Assembly: GCA_938084885.1 (NCBI GenBank) | Contig: CALKGG010000127.1 | Span: forward strand, 1 to 37,613 | DNA length: 37,613 nt | Direction: 5' to 3' | DNA from: an uncultured Acidimicrobiales bacterium | GTDB lineage: Bacteria > Actinomycetota > Acidimicrobiia > Acidimicrobiales > SHLQ01 | Shown here: piece by piece, positions 7,389 through 14,616 of the stretch | Layout: each line of letters opens with the position of its first letter | How positions within the stretch are numbered: the stretch's first letter is position 1 | Position numbers and translations under genes: made by a program | Notes under the pieces: model-generated | The model's database searches: none | What the model saw: only the letters and a program-made list of their open reading frames with translations | Told to the model about the DNA's origin: nothing

Positions 7389-9050
7389 TTACATTGCGCC
7401 GGCGACAAGCTTCTCGAGCATCAGCTCGGGCCGTTCGCCGACCAATCGGTCGAGCCAGTACGGACTTTCAAAGAGTGCGAGCAACGTGCCATCTGCACGG
7501 GCCAGAACGTCGACGCCCTGCATTGAGCGGAGCTCCACCATCGATTCTTCATTGGTGAGTCGTGCCACCGAGTAGTTCGTCATCGACAGTTCGACCGGTG
7601 CACCAAATTCGTTTTCAAGGCGGTGCGTCGCCACCTCGAACTGCATTGGTCCAACGGCTGCGAGCACCGGAGCCTGGTCGCCAATGTCGCGGTCGCGAAG
7701 GACCTGCACGACGCCTTCTTCATCCAGCTGGCTGACACCGTTGCGGAACTGTTTGAAACGGCTGGAGTCCTTGGTGCGGGCAATAGCGAAATGAATTGGC
7801 GCGAACGATGGGATTCGGTCGAACGCAACTGCTTGGTCTTGAAACAACGTGTCACCAATTCGCACATCGTTCGCATTGACGAGCCCAACAATGTCTCCCG
7901 GCCATGCTTCGTCCAACGTTTCGCGGTCGGTGCCGAACGCCGTGTGGGCGTATTTGGTAGCAAGAGGCTTGCCCGTGGTCTCGTGGGTGACGACCATGCC
8001 CCGCTCGAACTTGCCGCTGCACACACGGAAGAATGCCGTGCGGTCCCGATGGGCTTTATCCATGTTGGCCTGCACCTTGAAGACGAAGCCGCTGAAGGGA
8101 GCGTCGAGATCACGCGTCTGTTTCTCGGCGGTGTCGTCTTTGCTGGTGTCGTCTTTGCTGTTGTTGTCTTTGCTGTTGTTGTCTTTGCTGTTGTCGATGG
8201 TGAACGTCTTTGGTGTTGGCGACGGGGTGAGATCGACGACGGCATCGAGGAGCAGCCGGACGCCGAAGTTGGTCAGCGCAGATCCAAAGAACACCGGCGT
8301 CGTAATGCCTGCGAGAAAGGTGTCTTCGTCGTATTCAGCCCCGACTGCTTCGAGCAGGCCGAGCTCATCGACCGCGTCTTGGTATAGCTCGCCTTCTTCT
8401 TCGATGGCTCTTCCCGGTTCGACGATTTCCTCAGGGGCGATGGTTGCGCCGCGAGCGGTTCGGGTGAAGCGAACAAAATCGCCCGTTCGCTGGTCGAGAA
8501 CACCGCGGAAACCTTCGGACGACCCAACTGGCCATGACAGTGGTGTTGGGGTGAGTGAGAGTTGCTTTTCGATGTCGTCGAGGATCTCGAGCGGCGACAG
8601 TGACGGGCGATCCCACTTGTTGATAAAGGTCAGGATGGGGATTTCGCGATCGCGACATACCTCGAAGAGTTTGAGCGTCTGCGGCTCGATGCCCTTGGCC
8701 CCGTCGAGAACCATGACTGCAGCGTCGGCGGCGGCAAGGACGCGATAGGTATCCTCGGAGAAGTCGCGGTGGCCTGGAGTGTCGAGCAGGTTGACGATGT
8801 GATCCCGATACGGAAACTGCAGCACGGTCGAGGTGATCGAGATGCCGCGCTGTTGTTCGAGTTCCATCCAATCCGAGGTCGCAGATCGGCCGCCCTTCTT
8901 GCCCTTGACCGACCCTGCCTCGGTGCCGAGTGCCCCGCCGTACAGCAGGAATTTCTCCGTGAGCGTCGTTTTGCCCGCGTCAGGATGCGAGATGATCGCA
9001 AAGGTACGACGCCGCTTCGCTTCGGACAGAATTTGCTCAGGTGTGGCCAC
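7389..9050 (-). CDS. prfC: peptide chain release factor 3 (RF3)
   Basis: A 553-aa translational GTPase that removes RF1/RF2 from the ribosome after peptide release. The G1 motif is Ser-His-Pro-Asp-Ala-Gly-Lys-Thr-Thr (residues 20-28), G3 is Asp-Thr-Pro-Gly-His-Arg-Asp, and G4 is Asn-Lys-Trp-Asp. The order G domain, domain II and C-terminal RF3 domain fits the family (E. coli 529 aa). The extra length is explained mainly by a 5-residue tandem repeat of Asn/Ser/Lys/Asp around residues 285-310, between the G domain and domain II. The start is GTG at 9050 with only a weak ribosome-binding site. It lies 42 nt after the polyprenyl synthase gene. Confidence 0.95.
   Translation of the reverse strand: MATPEQILSEAKRRRTFAIISHPDAGKTTLTEKFLLYGGALGTEAGSVKGKKGGRSATSDWMELEQQRGISITSTVLQFPYRDHIVNLLDTPGHRDFSEDTYRVLAAADAAVMVLDGAKGIEPQTLKLFEVCRDREIPILTFINKWDRPSLSPLEILDDIEKQLSLTPTPLSWPVGSSEGFRGVLDQRTGDFVRFTRTARGATIAPEEIVEPGRAIEEEGELYQDAVDELGLLEAVGAEYDEDTFLAGITTPVFFGSALTNFGVRLLLDAVVDLTPSPTPKTFTIDNSKDNNSKDNNSKDDTSKDDTAEKQTRDLDAPFSGFVFKVQANMDKAHRDRTAFFRVCSGKFERGMVVTHETTGKPLATKYAHTAFGTDRETLDEAWPGDIVGLVNANDVRIGDTLFQDQAVAFDRIPSFAPIHFAIARTKDSSRFKQFRNGVSQLDEEGVVQVLRDRDIGDQAPVLAAVGPMQFEVATHRLENEFGAPVELSMTNYSVARLTNEESMVELRSMQGVDVLARADGTLLALFESPYWLDRLVGERPELMLEKLVAGAM
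8131..8190. repeat. 4 x 15-bp tandem repeat inside prfC
   Basis: Four head-to-tail 15-bp units: 8131-8145 and 8146-8160 are identical to each other, and 8161-8175 and 8176-8190 are identical to each other; the two pairs differ at two bases. On the coding strand they give four Ser-Lys-Asp-containing pentapeptides. The 15-bp period keeps the frame, so unit gain or loss by slippage would only alter linker length. Confidence 0.9.
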
Positions 9051-9092
9051 CGAATCAGCCTACGCTCGCCAACGCCCGCCAATGCGGGTTCG

Positions 9093-10136
9093 TTAGCTGG
9101 TGCGAGATGCCAGAAACGTTGCGAGCTCGGTGAGGTGATGGGTGGCTTCGCCCGACATTGGCGTGCGGGCAATCGCGTCGAGCGCCTCTTCGGTGAGTTG
9201 ATCGATCTGCTTCTCGATCGCTTCACGAGCCCCGGTGTCAATAAAGATGGTTTGCACTGCGGCGACCTGATCGCTCGTCAGGTTCGTGCCGACCAACCCG
9301 AGCAAATTGAGCTGCGACGTTGACGCTGCCTCACGCGCCCGGGCGAGAAGTGGTGTCGGCTTGCCCTCGCGAAGGTCGTCGCCGACTGGTTTGCCGGTGA
9401 CGTCTGGGGATCCGAACGCGCCGAGGAGGTCGTCGCGCAGTTGGAACGCAACGCCGAGGGGAGTGCCGATCCGGCCGAGTGATTCTTCGAGATCGTTCCG
9501 ACCTGCGAGCGCTGCGCCCATCTGAAGAGGTCGCACAATCGTGTAGCGAGCGGTCTTGTACTCGACGATTCGTTCGGCTGTCGCCAAGGGGACATCACCG
9601 CGTGCGGTACCAACCACGTCGAGGAACTGGCCGAGGTTCACTTCGATTCGAAGATCGTTCCAGAGGCGGCGCACGTCGGCGTTGACGTCGGCCAGCAGAA
9701 CATCGGAGAGAACCAACGACACATCGCCAGCGAGAATCGCCACGGCTTCGCCGTAACGGCGGGCTTCGCCGCCCCAGTTGCCCTGTTCGTGGTTCGCAAT
9801 GGCCTGCACGTGTGCAGTGGGCACGCCTCGGCGAGTAGGCGACCCATCCATGACGTCGTCGTGGAACAGGGCAAAGGCCTGGAGTAGTTCGAGGCCAGCG
9901 CCAAGGTTTGCGATCTCGGGACCTGACACGTCGCCGTTGCCGGCAACAAATCCCCAATACGCCATGGCAGGGCGGACGCGCTTGCCGCCAGCGAGAACGA
10001 GCGTACTGAGCAGTTCGATGGTCTCGTCGAACAACGGGTCGAGCTCGGCCCACTCTTTGCGGTAGCCCTCGAGCACCTCGCGGAGCCGGTCGTCGACTCG
10101 CCCTGCGGGGATCGTCAGCGCTTCAGGAACGCTCAT
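9093..10136 (-). CDS. polyprenyl diphosphate synthase (IdsA-type)
   Basis: A 347-aa trans-isoprenyl diphosphate synthase that condenses isopentenyl diphosphate with an allylic primer. The first Asp-rich motif is Asp-Asp-Val-Met-Asp followed by Gly-Ser-Pro-Thr-Arg-Arg-Gly. The second is the actinobacterial form Gln-Leu-Arg-Asp-Asp-Leu-Leu-Gly-Ala-Phe-Gly, followed by Thr-Gly-Lys-Pro and Asp-Asp-Leu-Arg-Glu-Gly-Lys, closely like geranylgeranyl diphosphate synthases of the IdsA group. Chain length cannot be read from sequence alone. Its ATG overlaps the xseB stop by four bases (ATGA), so the two are translationally coupled. Confidence 0.92.
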   Translation of the reverse strand: MSVPEALTIPAGRVDDRLREVLEGYRKEWAELDPLFDETIELLSTLVLAGGKRVRPAMAYWGFVAGNGDVSGPEIANLGAGLELLQAFALFHDDVMDGSPTRRGVPTAHVQAIANHEQGNWGGEARRYGEAVAILAGDVSLVLSDVLLADVNADVRRLWNDLRIEVNLGQFLDVVGTARGDVPLATAERIVEYKTARYTIVRPLQMGAALAGRNDLEESLGRIGTPLGVAFQLRDDLLGAFGSPDVTGKPVGDDLREGKPTPLLARAREAASTSQLNLLGLVGTNLTSDQVAAVQTIFIDTGAREAIEKQIDQLTEEALDAIARTPMSGEATHHLTELATFLASRTS

Positions 10137-10357
10137 TCGTCGTTGCCGAGCTGTTCGAGATCGGCAACGATCTGTTCGACCTGAGTCTGTGCTGAGGTGA
10201 TCCGTTCACGACAAAAGGTGATGAGCTCGGACGCCCGTTTTACGCGGTCACCGAGGATATCGACGTCGAGTGAATCGTCTTCCAACTCGGCGAGGATCTC
10301 GTCGAGCTCGATCACCGCCGTTGCGTAGTTGAGCTCTTGTTCTTCAGTGGTGGTCAC
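10133..10357 (-). CDS. xseB: exodeoxyribonuclease VII small subunit
   Basis: A 74-aa acidic helical protein with the XseB signature Ala-x2-Glu-Leu-Asp-Glu-Ile-Leu and a long second helix. It forms the multi-copy small subunit of the single-strand-specific exonuclease VII. It starts with GTG overlapping the xseA stop (GTGA), and its own stop overlaps the next ATG. This order and overlap with xseA strongly support the call. Confidence 0.94.
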   Translation of the reverse strand: MTTTEEQELNYATAVIELDEILAELEDDSLDVDILGDRVKRASELITFCRERITSAQTQVEQIVADLEQLGNDE

Positions 10358-11739
10358 GAACTGGTGTCCTTTTCGGGATCAACTGGTGAGGATTCGACGA
10401 ACGACGCGGTGCTGACGATGGTTCCATCAGCGACCTCGGTTACCAGTGTGTCGTCAGAACTGACATCACCCACGGTTCGAACGACATCTCCCTTCGAGGT
10501 GCGGGTAATCGACCAGCCCCTTTTGAGAAGTACCGCCGGGTCTGATGCGTGCAATCGTGCTTCGATATGACCGAGATCGGTCGTGGCGGATTTGATGATC
10601 CGCTGCGCGAGCTTCGGGAGCTCGGCGACTTGGCTTTCGAGCTGCTGCTCGGCGAGTGAAATGGTTCGTCGGCCCGCCTGGGTGGCGCGATCGGCTCGAG
10701 ACGTGAGGCGTTGGTCGGCGAGGCTCAGGCCGTCGCGCCCGGCGCGTGCGCTGCGTTTGGCGAGATCCGAAAGCTGGCGTTGTGCCAGGGAGGTTTGCGC
10801 AGCCGCGACACCAGCAATGTTGTGCCACTGCGATTCGACATGTTCGACGTAGCCGCTCACGCAGTTGACGAGTGCGGCGGCGACGGCGGTCGGTGTCTTC
10901 AGCGCGGCGTAGGCAACTTCGTCGGCGACCGACGAGTCGATTTCGTGGCCAACGCCGGTGAAGACTGGAACCGGCGATGCTGCGATCGTCCGAGCGAGTG
11001 TTTCGTTGTCGAACACGGCGAGATCGCCACGAGCACCGCCGCCACGAATGACCGCAATGACGTCGAGATCGTCACGGGTATAGAGGGTTCGCAGGCCCGC
11101 AACGAGGCCTTGCGGTGCGAGGTCTCCCTGCACCCGGCTATCGCAGAGCACCACGCGGAAGCCGAAGCCGCACCCGCGTAGCTCGTCCATAAAGTCGGCT
11201 TCGGCGGCGCTGCCCTCGCTCGTTACAAGACCAATGCGCAATGGCACCGGTGGCATTGGGAGCGACTTGTTGACCTCGGTGATGCCCTCTTCTTTTAGGC
11301 GGCGAATGAGCTCGTCGCGCTCGGCGGCCATTGCGGCGAGGATGTAGCGCGGGTCGATGCCGGTCATTCGAAGCTGGAGGCGGCCTTGGGTTTCGTAGAA
11401 GTCGACCGCAGAGCGGATGCGGACCGCCATGCCGTCTTTGATCGCGCCCACGTTCTGACGCTTCAGCTGGTTGTTGACGATCTGTTTGGTCTGGCTGAAC
11501 AGAACGACCGAGAGTTTCGCGGCCGACGCAACACCAGGCTGGGTCGGTTCGATCAGGTCGAAGTAGACGTGGCCAGCGCGAGACCGGTTGAGGTTGCTGA
11601 TCTCGCCTTCGACCCACAGGTCGTCGGGAAAGATCTGCTTGAGTGCTCCGCCGATGAGCTGGTTGAGCTGCGCGACGGTGAAGCTCGGCGCATCCCGTGG
11701 TGCCGGCGGAGGCTCGGTTTCAAACAGCGGATTATCCAC
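10354..11739 (-). CDS. xseA: exodeoxyribonuclease VII large subunit
   Basis: A 461-aa catalytic subunit (E. coli 456 aa). An N-terminal OB-fold (about 22-110) carries Leu-Trp-Val-Glu-Gly-Glu-Ile-Ser-Asn. The catalytic domain has Gly-Leu-Val-Thr-Ser near residue 150, then the Arg-Gly-Gly-Gly and Val-Gly-His-Glu-Ile-Asp motifs. A long coiled-coil region follows (about 300-400) with repeated Leu-Ala-Gln/Glu-Gln segments for small-subunit binding. The start is GTG at 11739. It heads the leftward cluster and is divergent from the ECF sigma factor gene over 141 nt. Confidence 0.95.
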   Translation of the reverse strand: MDNPLFETEPPPAPRDAPSFTVAQLNQLIGGALKQIFPDDLWVEGEISNLNRSRAGHVYFDLIEPTQPGVASAAKLSVVLFSQTKQIVNNQLKRQNVGAIKDGMAVRIRSAVDFYETQGRLQLRMTGIDPRYILAAMAAERDELIRRLKEEGITEVNKSLPMPPVPLRIGLVTSEGSAAEADFMDELRGCGFGFRVVLCDSRVQGDLAPQGLVAGLRTLYTRDDLDVIAVIRGGGARGDLAVFDNETLARTIAASPVPVFTGVGHEIDSSVADEVAYAALKTPTAVAAALVNCVSGYVEHVESQWHNIAGVAAAQTSLAQRQLSDLAKRSARAGRDGLSLADQRLTSRADRATQAGRRTISLAEQQLESQVAELPKLAQRIIKSATTDLGHIEARLHASDPAVLLKRGWSITRTSKGDVVRTVGDVSSDDTLVTEVADGTIVSTASFVESSPVDPEKDTSS

Positions 11740-11880
11740 GACAGCGACGTTACCTCCGGCTGGTGACAGTCGAGCTTGTTCGCCGCGGCATTGATAGTCA
11801 TGGCCTTGGGACTGAAGCTCGTGTGAGAAAATTCCGATACGCGACTAAACGTTTCAGATGGCCTCAGAACATAGGAGAGT

Positions 11881-12387
11881 ATGACGAGCACGGTTACTGC
11901 CTTCGAGGATTGGTACTCCGACCAGCACAGTTCCGTGCTGGCCGCAGTAGCAATGTTCTGCGTTGGTGACCATGCGCGCGCGGAAGATGCTGCGAACGAT
12001 GCGTTTGTCGAAGCCTACGAAAAGTGGGGTTCGGTATCGCAGATGGACTCTCCCACCGGGTGGGTCGTACGGGTTGGAATTAACCGTGCCAAACGGAGCC
12101 ATCGCCGCCGCAAGCGACGAATCGAGCTGCTGAATACCCAGCGCCTCGAAGCATCGTCGGTCGACGAACAACGCGATCTCGACCTGTTGGCCGCCTTGGC
12201 CAAATTGCCGGACCGCCAACGCGCTGCGCTCGTTCTCCGTTATGTCGAAGACCTCTCCCAAGCCGATGTCGCCGAGCGAATGGACGTTGCCGTCGGCACC
12301 GCGAGCGCGACGCTCAACCAGGCGAGAGGAAAGCTTCGATCCACACTCTCCGAAGAGGAAACTGTGAGGAATAGCAATGGGAATTGA
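11881..12387 (+). CDS. ECF-family RNA polymerase sigma factor
   Basis: A 168-aa group 4 sigma factor. Region 2 (about 10-75) includes Ala-Glu-Asp-Ala-Ala-Asn-Asp-Ala-Phe and a Trp-containing segment. Region 4 (about 112-158) includes Leu-Pro-Asp-Arg-Gln-Arg-Ala-Ala-Leu-Val-Leu-Arg-Tyr and the helix-turn-helix that ends in Thr-Leu-Asn-Gln-Ala-Arg. The spacing resembles the SigE-like subgroup common in Actinobacteria. AGGAG lies at 11873-11877, very close to the ATG. The gene overlaps the next one by 11 nt, the usual arrangement for a sigma factor and its membrane partner. Confidence 0.9.
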   Translation: MTSTVTAFEDWYSDQHSSVLAAVAMFCVGDHARAEDAANDAFVEAYEKWGSVSQMDSPTGWVVRVGINRAKRSHRRRKRRIELLNTQRLEASSVDEQRDLDLLAALAKLPDRQRAALVLRYVEDLSQADVAERMDVAVGTASATLNQARGKLRSTLSEEETVRNSNGN

Positions 12388-13543
12388 TCCTGAACTGTCG
12401 GAAACGTTCGAGGCCTTAAAGGCCGATCTCGTTGCGCCTGAAGCATCGGCGATTGCGAGCGAAGCCGGAAGGCGCCAAGGCCAACGCCGCACGATGAAGC
12501 TGCTTGCGGGTGCGTTTACGCTGCTCGTCGGCGGGCTCGGAGTCATTGCCGGGACTGTGAATTTCAACAACGATGGTCCGGCAACGACATTGGAATTAAC
12601 CAACGCTCCCACGGCGACGCAACCCGTTCTCCCACTCGAAGAGAATGATCAGCCAGCCGGTGATGATGACGAAGGCACCTCGACGACTACTGCGCCCACC
12701 CCAACCACCACGGCTGAGACCACCACGACGTCGACAACCAGCACGACGACCACGACGTCGACGACTGCTCTACCAACCACAACAGTCGCAGCGGGGCTGC
12801 CCGCTCATGCTCCGGTGGCGGGCGCAACGCTCAGCGGCGACTGGGTAGTTGTGGGGCTGCAACAAGACGGTGTCGACGTGCCATTCACCGCTGGCGACCT
12901 TCGTCTGATCATCGAGGGCAGATCCGTGTGGGGCTCCGATGGCTGCAACAGCTTTGGCGGGGCAGGAATCATCTGGGAAGACTCGGGCGCGTTGACAAGG
13001 ACATCGGGCAATACGACATTGGTTGGGTGTAGCGGCGAGGTCGAGACTGCTTCGAGTGTGTTCTTCAGAGCTATTGGTACGGACAGCCGGTGGGGCTTCA
13101 CTGCGAGCGGAAACCTTGTATTCGAAACCGATCAGGTGCGAATGGATCTCGAACAGCAGGGTTTGCCCCTACCTCTCGGTTCATTCGACGGAACCCATCA
13201 ACTGACCCGGGAGGGTGAGAACTTTTCAGGTATTCCGAGCGACATCGAACTTCCACTCCTGACCATCGCCGGATCAAACGCAACTCTCACATCCATTGAC
13301 TGTGAACTCGAATTCGTGTTCACGCCAGCAACAGCAAATGCCGAGACGGTTCTTGCCTTTACCGGTATCGACCTATCGATCTGTCCGGCAGGCAGTGTGA
13401 GCCAGCTGGCGGCTGAGACGCTGGACGCAGCTGACTATGGCCTAGCTCTCGCCTTCGAAGGAATCACCGGCTATCGGCTCTGGTCGGGAACAGAATTCGC
13501 AGCGATCTTTGTCACCCCGGGCTTCGACCCAGAAGCCCAGTAG
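12377..13543 (+). CDS. membrane-anchored META-domain protein, probable partner of the ECF sigma factor
   Basis: A 388-aa protein. A cytoplasmic segment of about 40 residues precedes one membrane helix (about 41-60). A Thr-rich linker (about 95-135) follows, and then an extracytoplasmic region with a META/HslJ-type domain whose clear mark is Gly-Ser-Asp-Gly-Cys-Asn-Ser-Phe-Gly-Gly near residue 187. A second similar but less clear unit may occupy about 280-388. The ATG lies inside the sigma factor gene (11-nt overlap), so the two are coupled. The N-terminal topology fits an anti-sigma or sensor role, but no zinc-binding anti-sigma motif is visible, so this is inference. Confidence 0.82.
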   Translation: MGIDPELSETFEALKADLVAPEASAIASEAGRRQGQRRTMKLLAGAFTLLVGGLGVIAGTVNFNNDGPATTLELTNAPTATQPVLPLEENDQPAGDDDEGTSTTTAPTPTTTAETTTTSTTSTTTTTSTTALPTTTVAAGLPAHAPVAGATLSGDWVVVGLQQDGVDVPFTAGDLRLIIEGRSVWGSDGCNSFGGAGIIWEDSGALTRTSGNTTLVGCSGEVETASSVFFRAIGTDSRWGFTASGNLVFETDQVRMDLEQQGLPLPLGSFDGTHQLTREGENFSGIPSDIELPLLTIAGSNATLTSIDCELEFVFTPATANAETVLAFTGIDLSICPAGSVSQLAAETLDAADYGLALAFEGITGYRLWSGTEFAAIFVTPGFDPEAQ

Positions 13544-13558
13544 CGAGATCCCTAGCAA

Positions 13559-14203
13559 CTATCTCTCGATCCACTCGGTCGCGGCCGTAGCCAACGTGGC
13601 GATCAGGGCTTCGGTGTGGGGCGCACGTCCATCATCACCAAAGTCGGACCAGTGACGTCCTGCGGCGTGCCATCGGATTGCTGGGGGTAGCTCGATCTGG
13701 ATGCCGTGATGCTTGGGCAAGTTCACCGGATTATCTGGATGCTGCCCACGAAGTTGTTTGGGGATCTCTTCGAGGTCATCGACCACTTCGTAGTCGTCGA
13801 GCTCCGCCCGCAGATGGGTGGCGACATGTTGCGCGAGGTCGCGGTTCTGGCCACCGAGAAGTAGCGCGGTGCCAACGGTCTTGAGGCCATAGCCGTGAAT
13901 AGTGATGACAGCATCCACATGATCGAGAAACGTTCGTAAGCACTCCGAGTCGCCGGGGTCGACCCGAGCGGACGCGAGATGGCGAATGGGTTCGATCGTC
14001 TGAGTCACGCCGTAGTAGGAAGTTCTCGACCGGGCGGCCGCGTCGGCCGCGATGACGTCGGTGACCTTCTCGACTTCGCCGCCGTGGTAGGCCATGAATC
14101 CAAGCCGAGAAGATCGCAAGGTGCTCGTCTCCTCGACGCCGGGTGAAGCGAGCAACTCGGCGAAGGTGCCGGTCATCTTCTCCTTCGGGATGAACCGCGC
14201 CAC
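13559..14203 (-). CDS. poly-gamma-glutamate hydrolase family protein
   Basis: A 214-aa protein of the zinc-dependent poly-gamma-glutamate hydrolase family first described from phage phiNIT1 (PghP). Visible family marks are His-Gly-Gly-x-Val-Glu near residue 40 (zinc ligands His and Glu), Ile-Thr-Ile-His-Gly near residue 100 (third ligand His), and Gly-Ile-Gln-Ile-Glu-Leu near residue 170. Such enzymes cut gamma-glutamyl polymers. The start is uncertain: GTG at 14203, or ATG at 14176, which has AAGGAG only three nt upstream. There is no phage gene around it. It converges with the META-domain gene over 15 nt. Confidence 0.8.
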   Translation of the reverse strand: MARFIPKEKMTGTFAELLASPGVEETSTLRSSRLGFMAYHGGEVEKVTDVIAADAAARSRTSYYGVTQTIEPIRHLASARVDPGDSECLRTFLDHVDAVITIHGYGLKTVGTALLLGGQNRDLAQHVATHLRAELDDYEVVDDLEEIPKQLRGQHPDNPVNLPKHHGIQIELPPAIRWHAAGRHWSDFGDDGRAPHTEALIATLATAATEWIER

Positions 14204-14272
14204 GGGGTTAGAACCTTGCCATTGGGATCAAACCGTCGATCGTGCCAACGGGGTCAGACCTTCGACCGAAAC
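14204..14272. repeat. three degenerate copies of a GGTC-N-GACC-type motif
   Basis: Reading the minus strand, copies near 14272-14243, 14242-14219 and 14217-14204 share an approximate core GGTYTRAYCCC followed by TGGC. The first contains the palindrome GGTCTGACC. They lie immediately upstream of the poly-gamma-glutamate hydrolase start. Function is unknown; they could be binding sites or remnants of a dispersed repeat. Confidence 0.4.
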
Positions 14273-14376
14273 GGGGCGAGATCGTGGGTGCTCGCACCCG
14301 TGGCGATCTGCTGCACGGCCGCTTCGCCCAAAGCGGTCGAGTGCTCAGGGGTCTGGTCGGTGAGCGGCGTTTCCAC
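14254..14376 (-). CDS. possible 40-aa small ORF or gene fragment
   Basis: A GTG-initiated frame of 40 codons with GC-rich third positions encodes a soluble peptide with no known domain. The stop lies inside the repeated motif upstream of the poly-gamma-glutamate hydrolase gene. It may be a small gene, a leader peptide or a remnant. No clear ribosome-binding site is seen. Confidence 0.25.
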   Translation of the reverse strand: METPLTDQTPEHSTALGEAAVQQIATGASTHDLAPFRSKV

Positions 14377-14616
14377 GAGACCGACCCTACCTCGCAGCAG
14401 TGTCACAGCTCCTCGGGATTTTGGTTTCCTATCGAAGGTTCGGTCCTTCCCATGATCTGACAAAAAGCAGCAGAACAACGGCCGCAACCAACGACGACCT
14501 CGAACGAGTGCGTAACCAACTTGAGGTGAAGATCACAGTGTTCGCGTTGCACACGTGCACCTCGTTCAAGCGATCGTCGATTCGGGAGCTGCTCGGTCTC
14601 TAACTACTCGAAACCT

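Larger units (their letters stand above)
14204..14616. other. 413-nt stretch without a confident gene
   Basis: Between the poly-gamma-glutamate hydrolase start and the ABC exporter stop. It holds the degenerate repeats at 14204-14272 and a doubtful small frame at 14254-14376. From 14377 to 14616 I see no tRNA, clear promoter or terminator, and the short frames there have no recognisable protein features. Confidence 0.5.

Noticed and set aside
12690..12790. Short repeated ACC/ACG units that might suggest a repeat array or CRISPR
   Set aside because: They encode a Thr-rich linker in the META-domain protein. There are no spaced identical repeats and no cas genes anywhere in the window.
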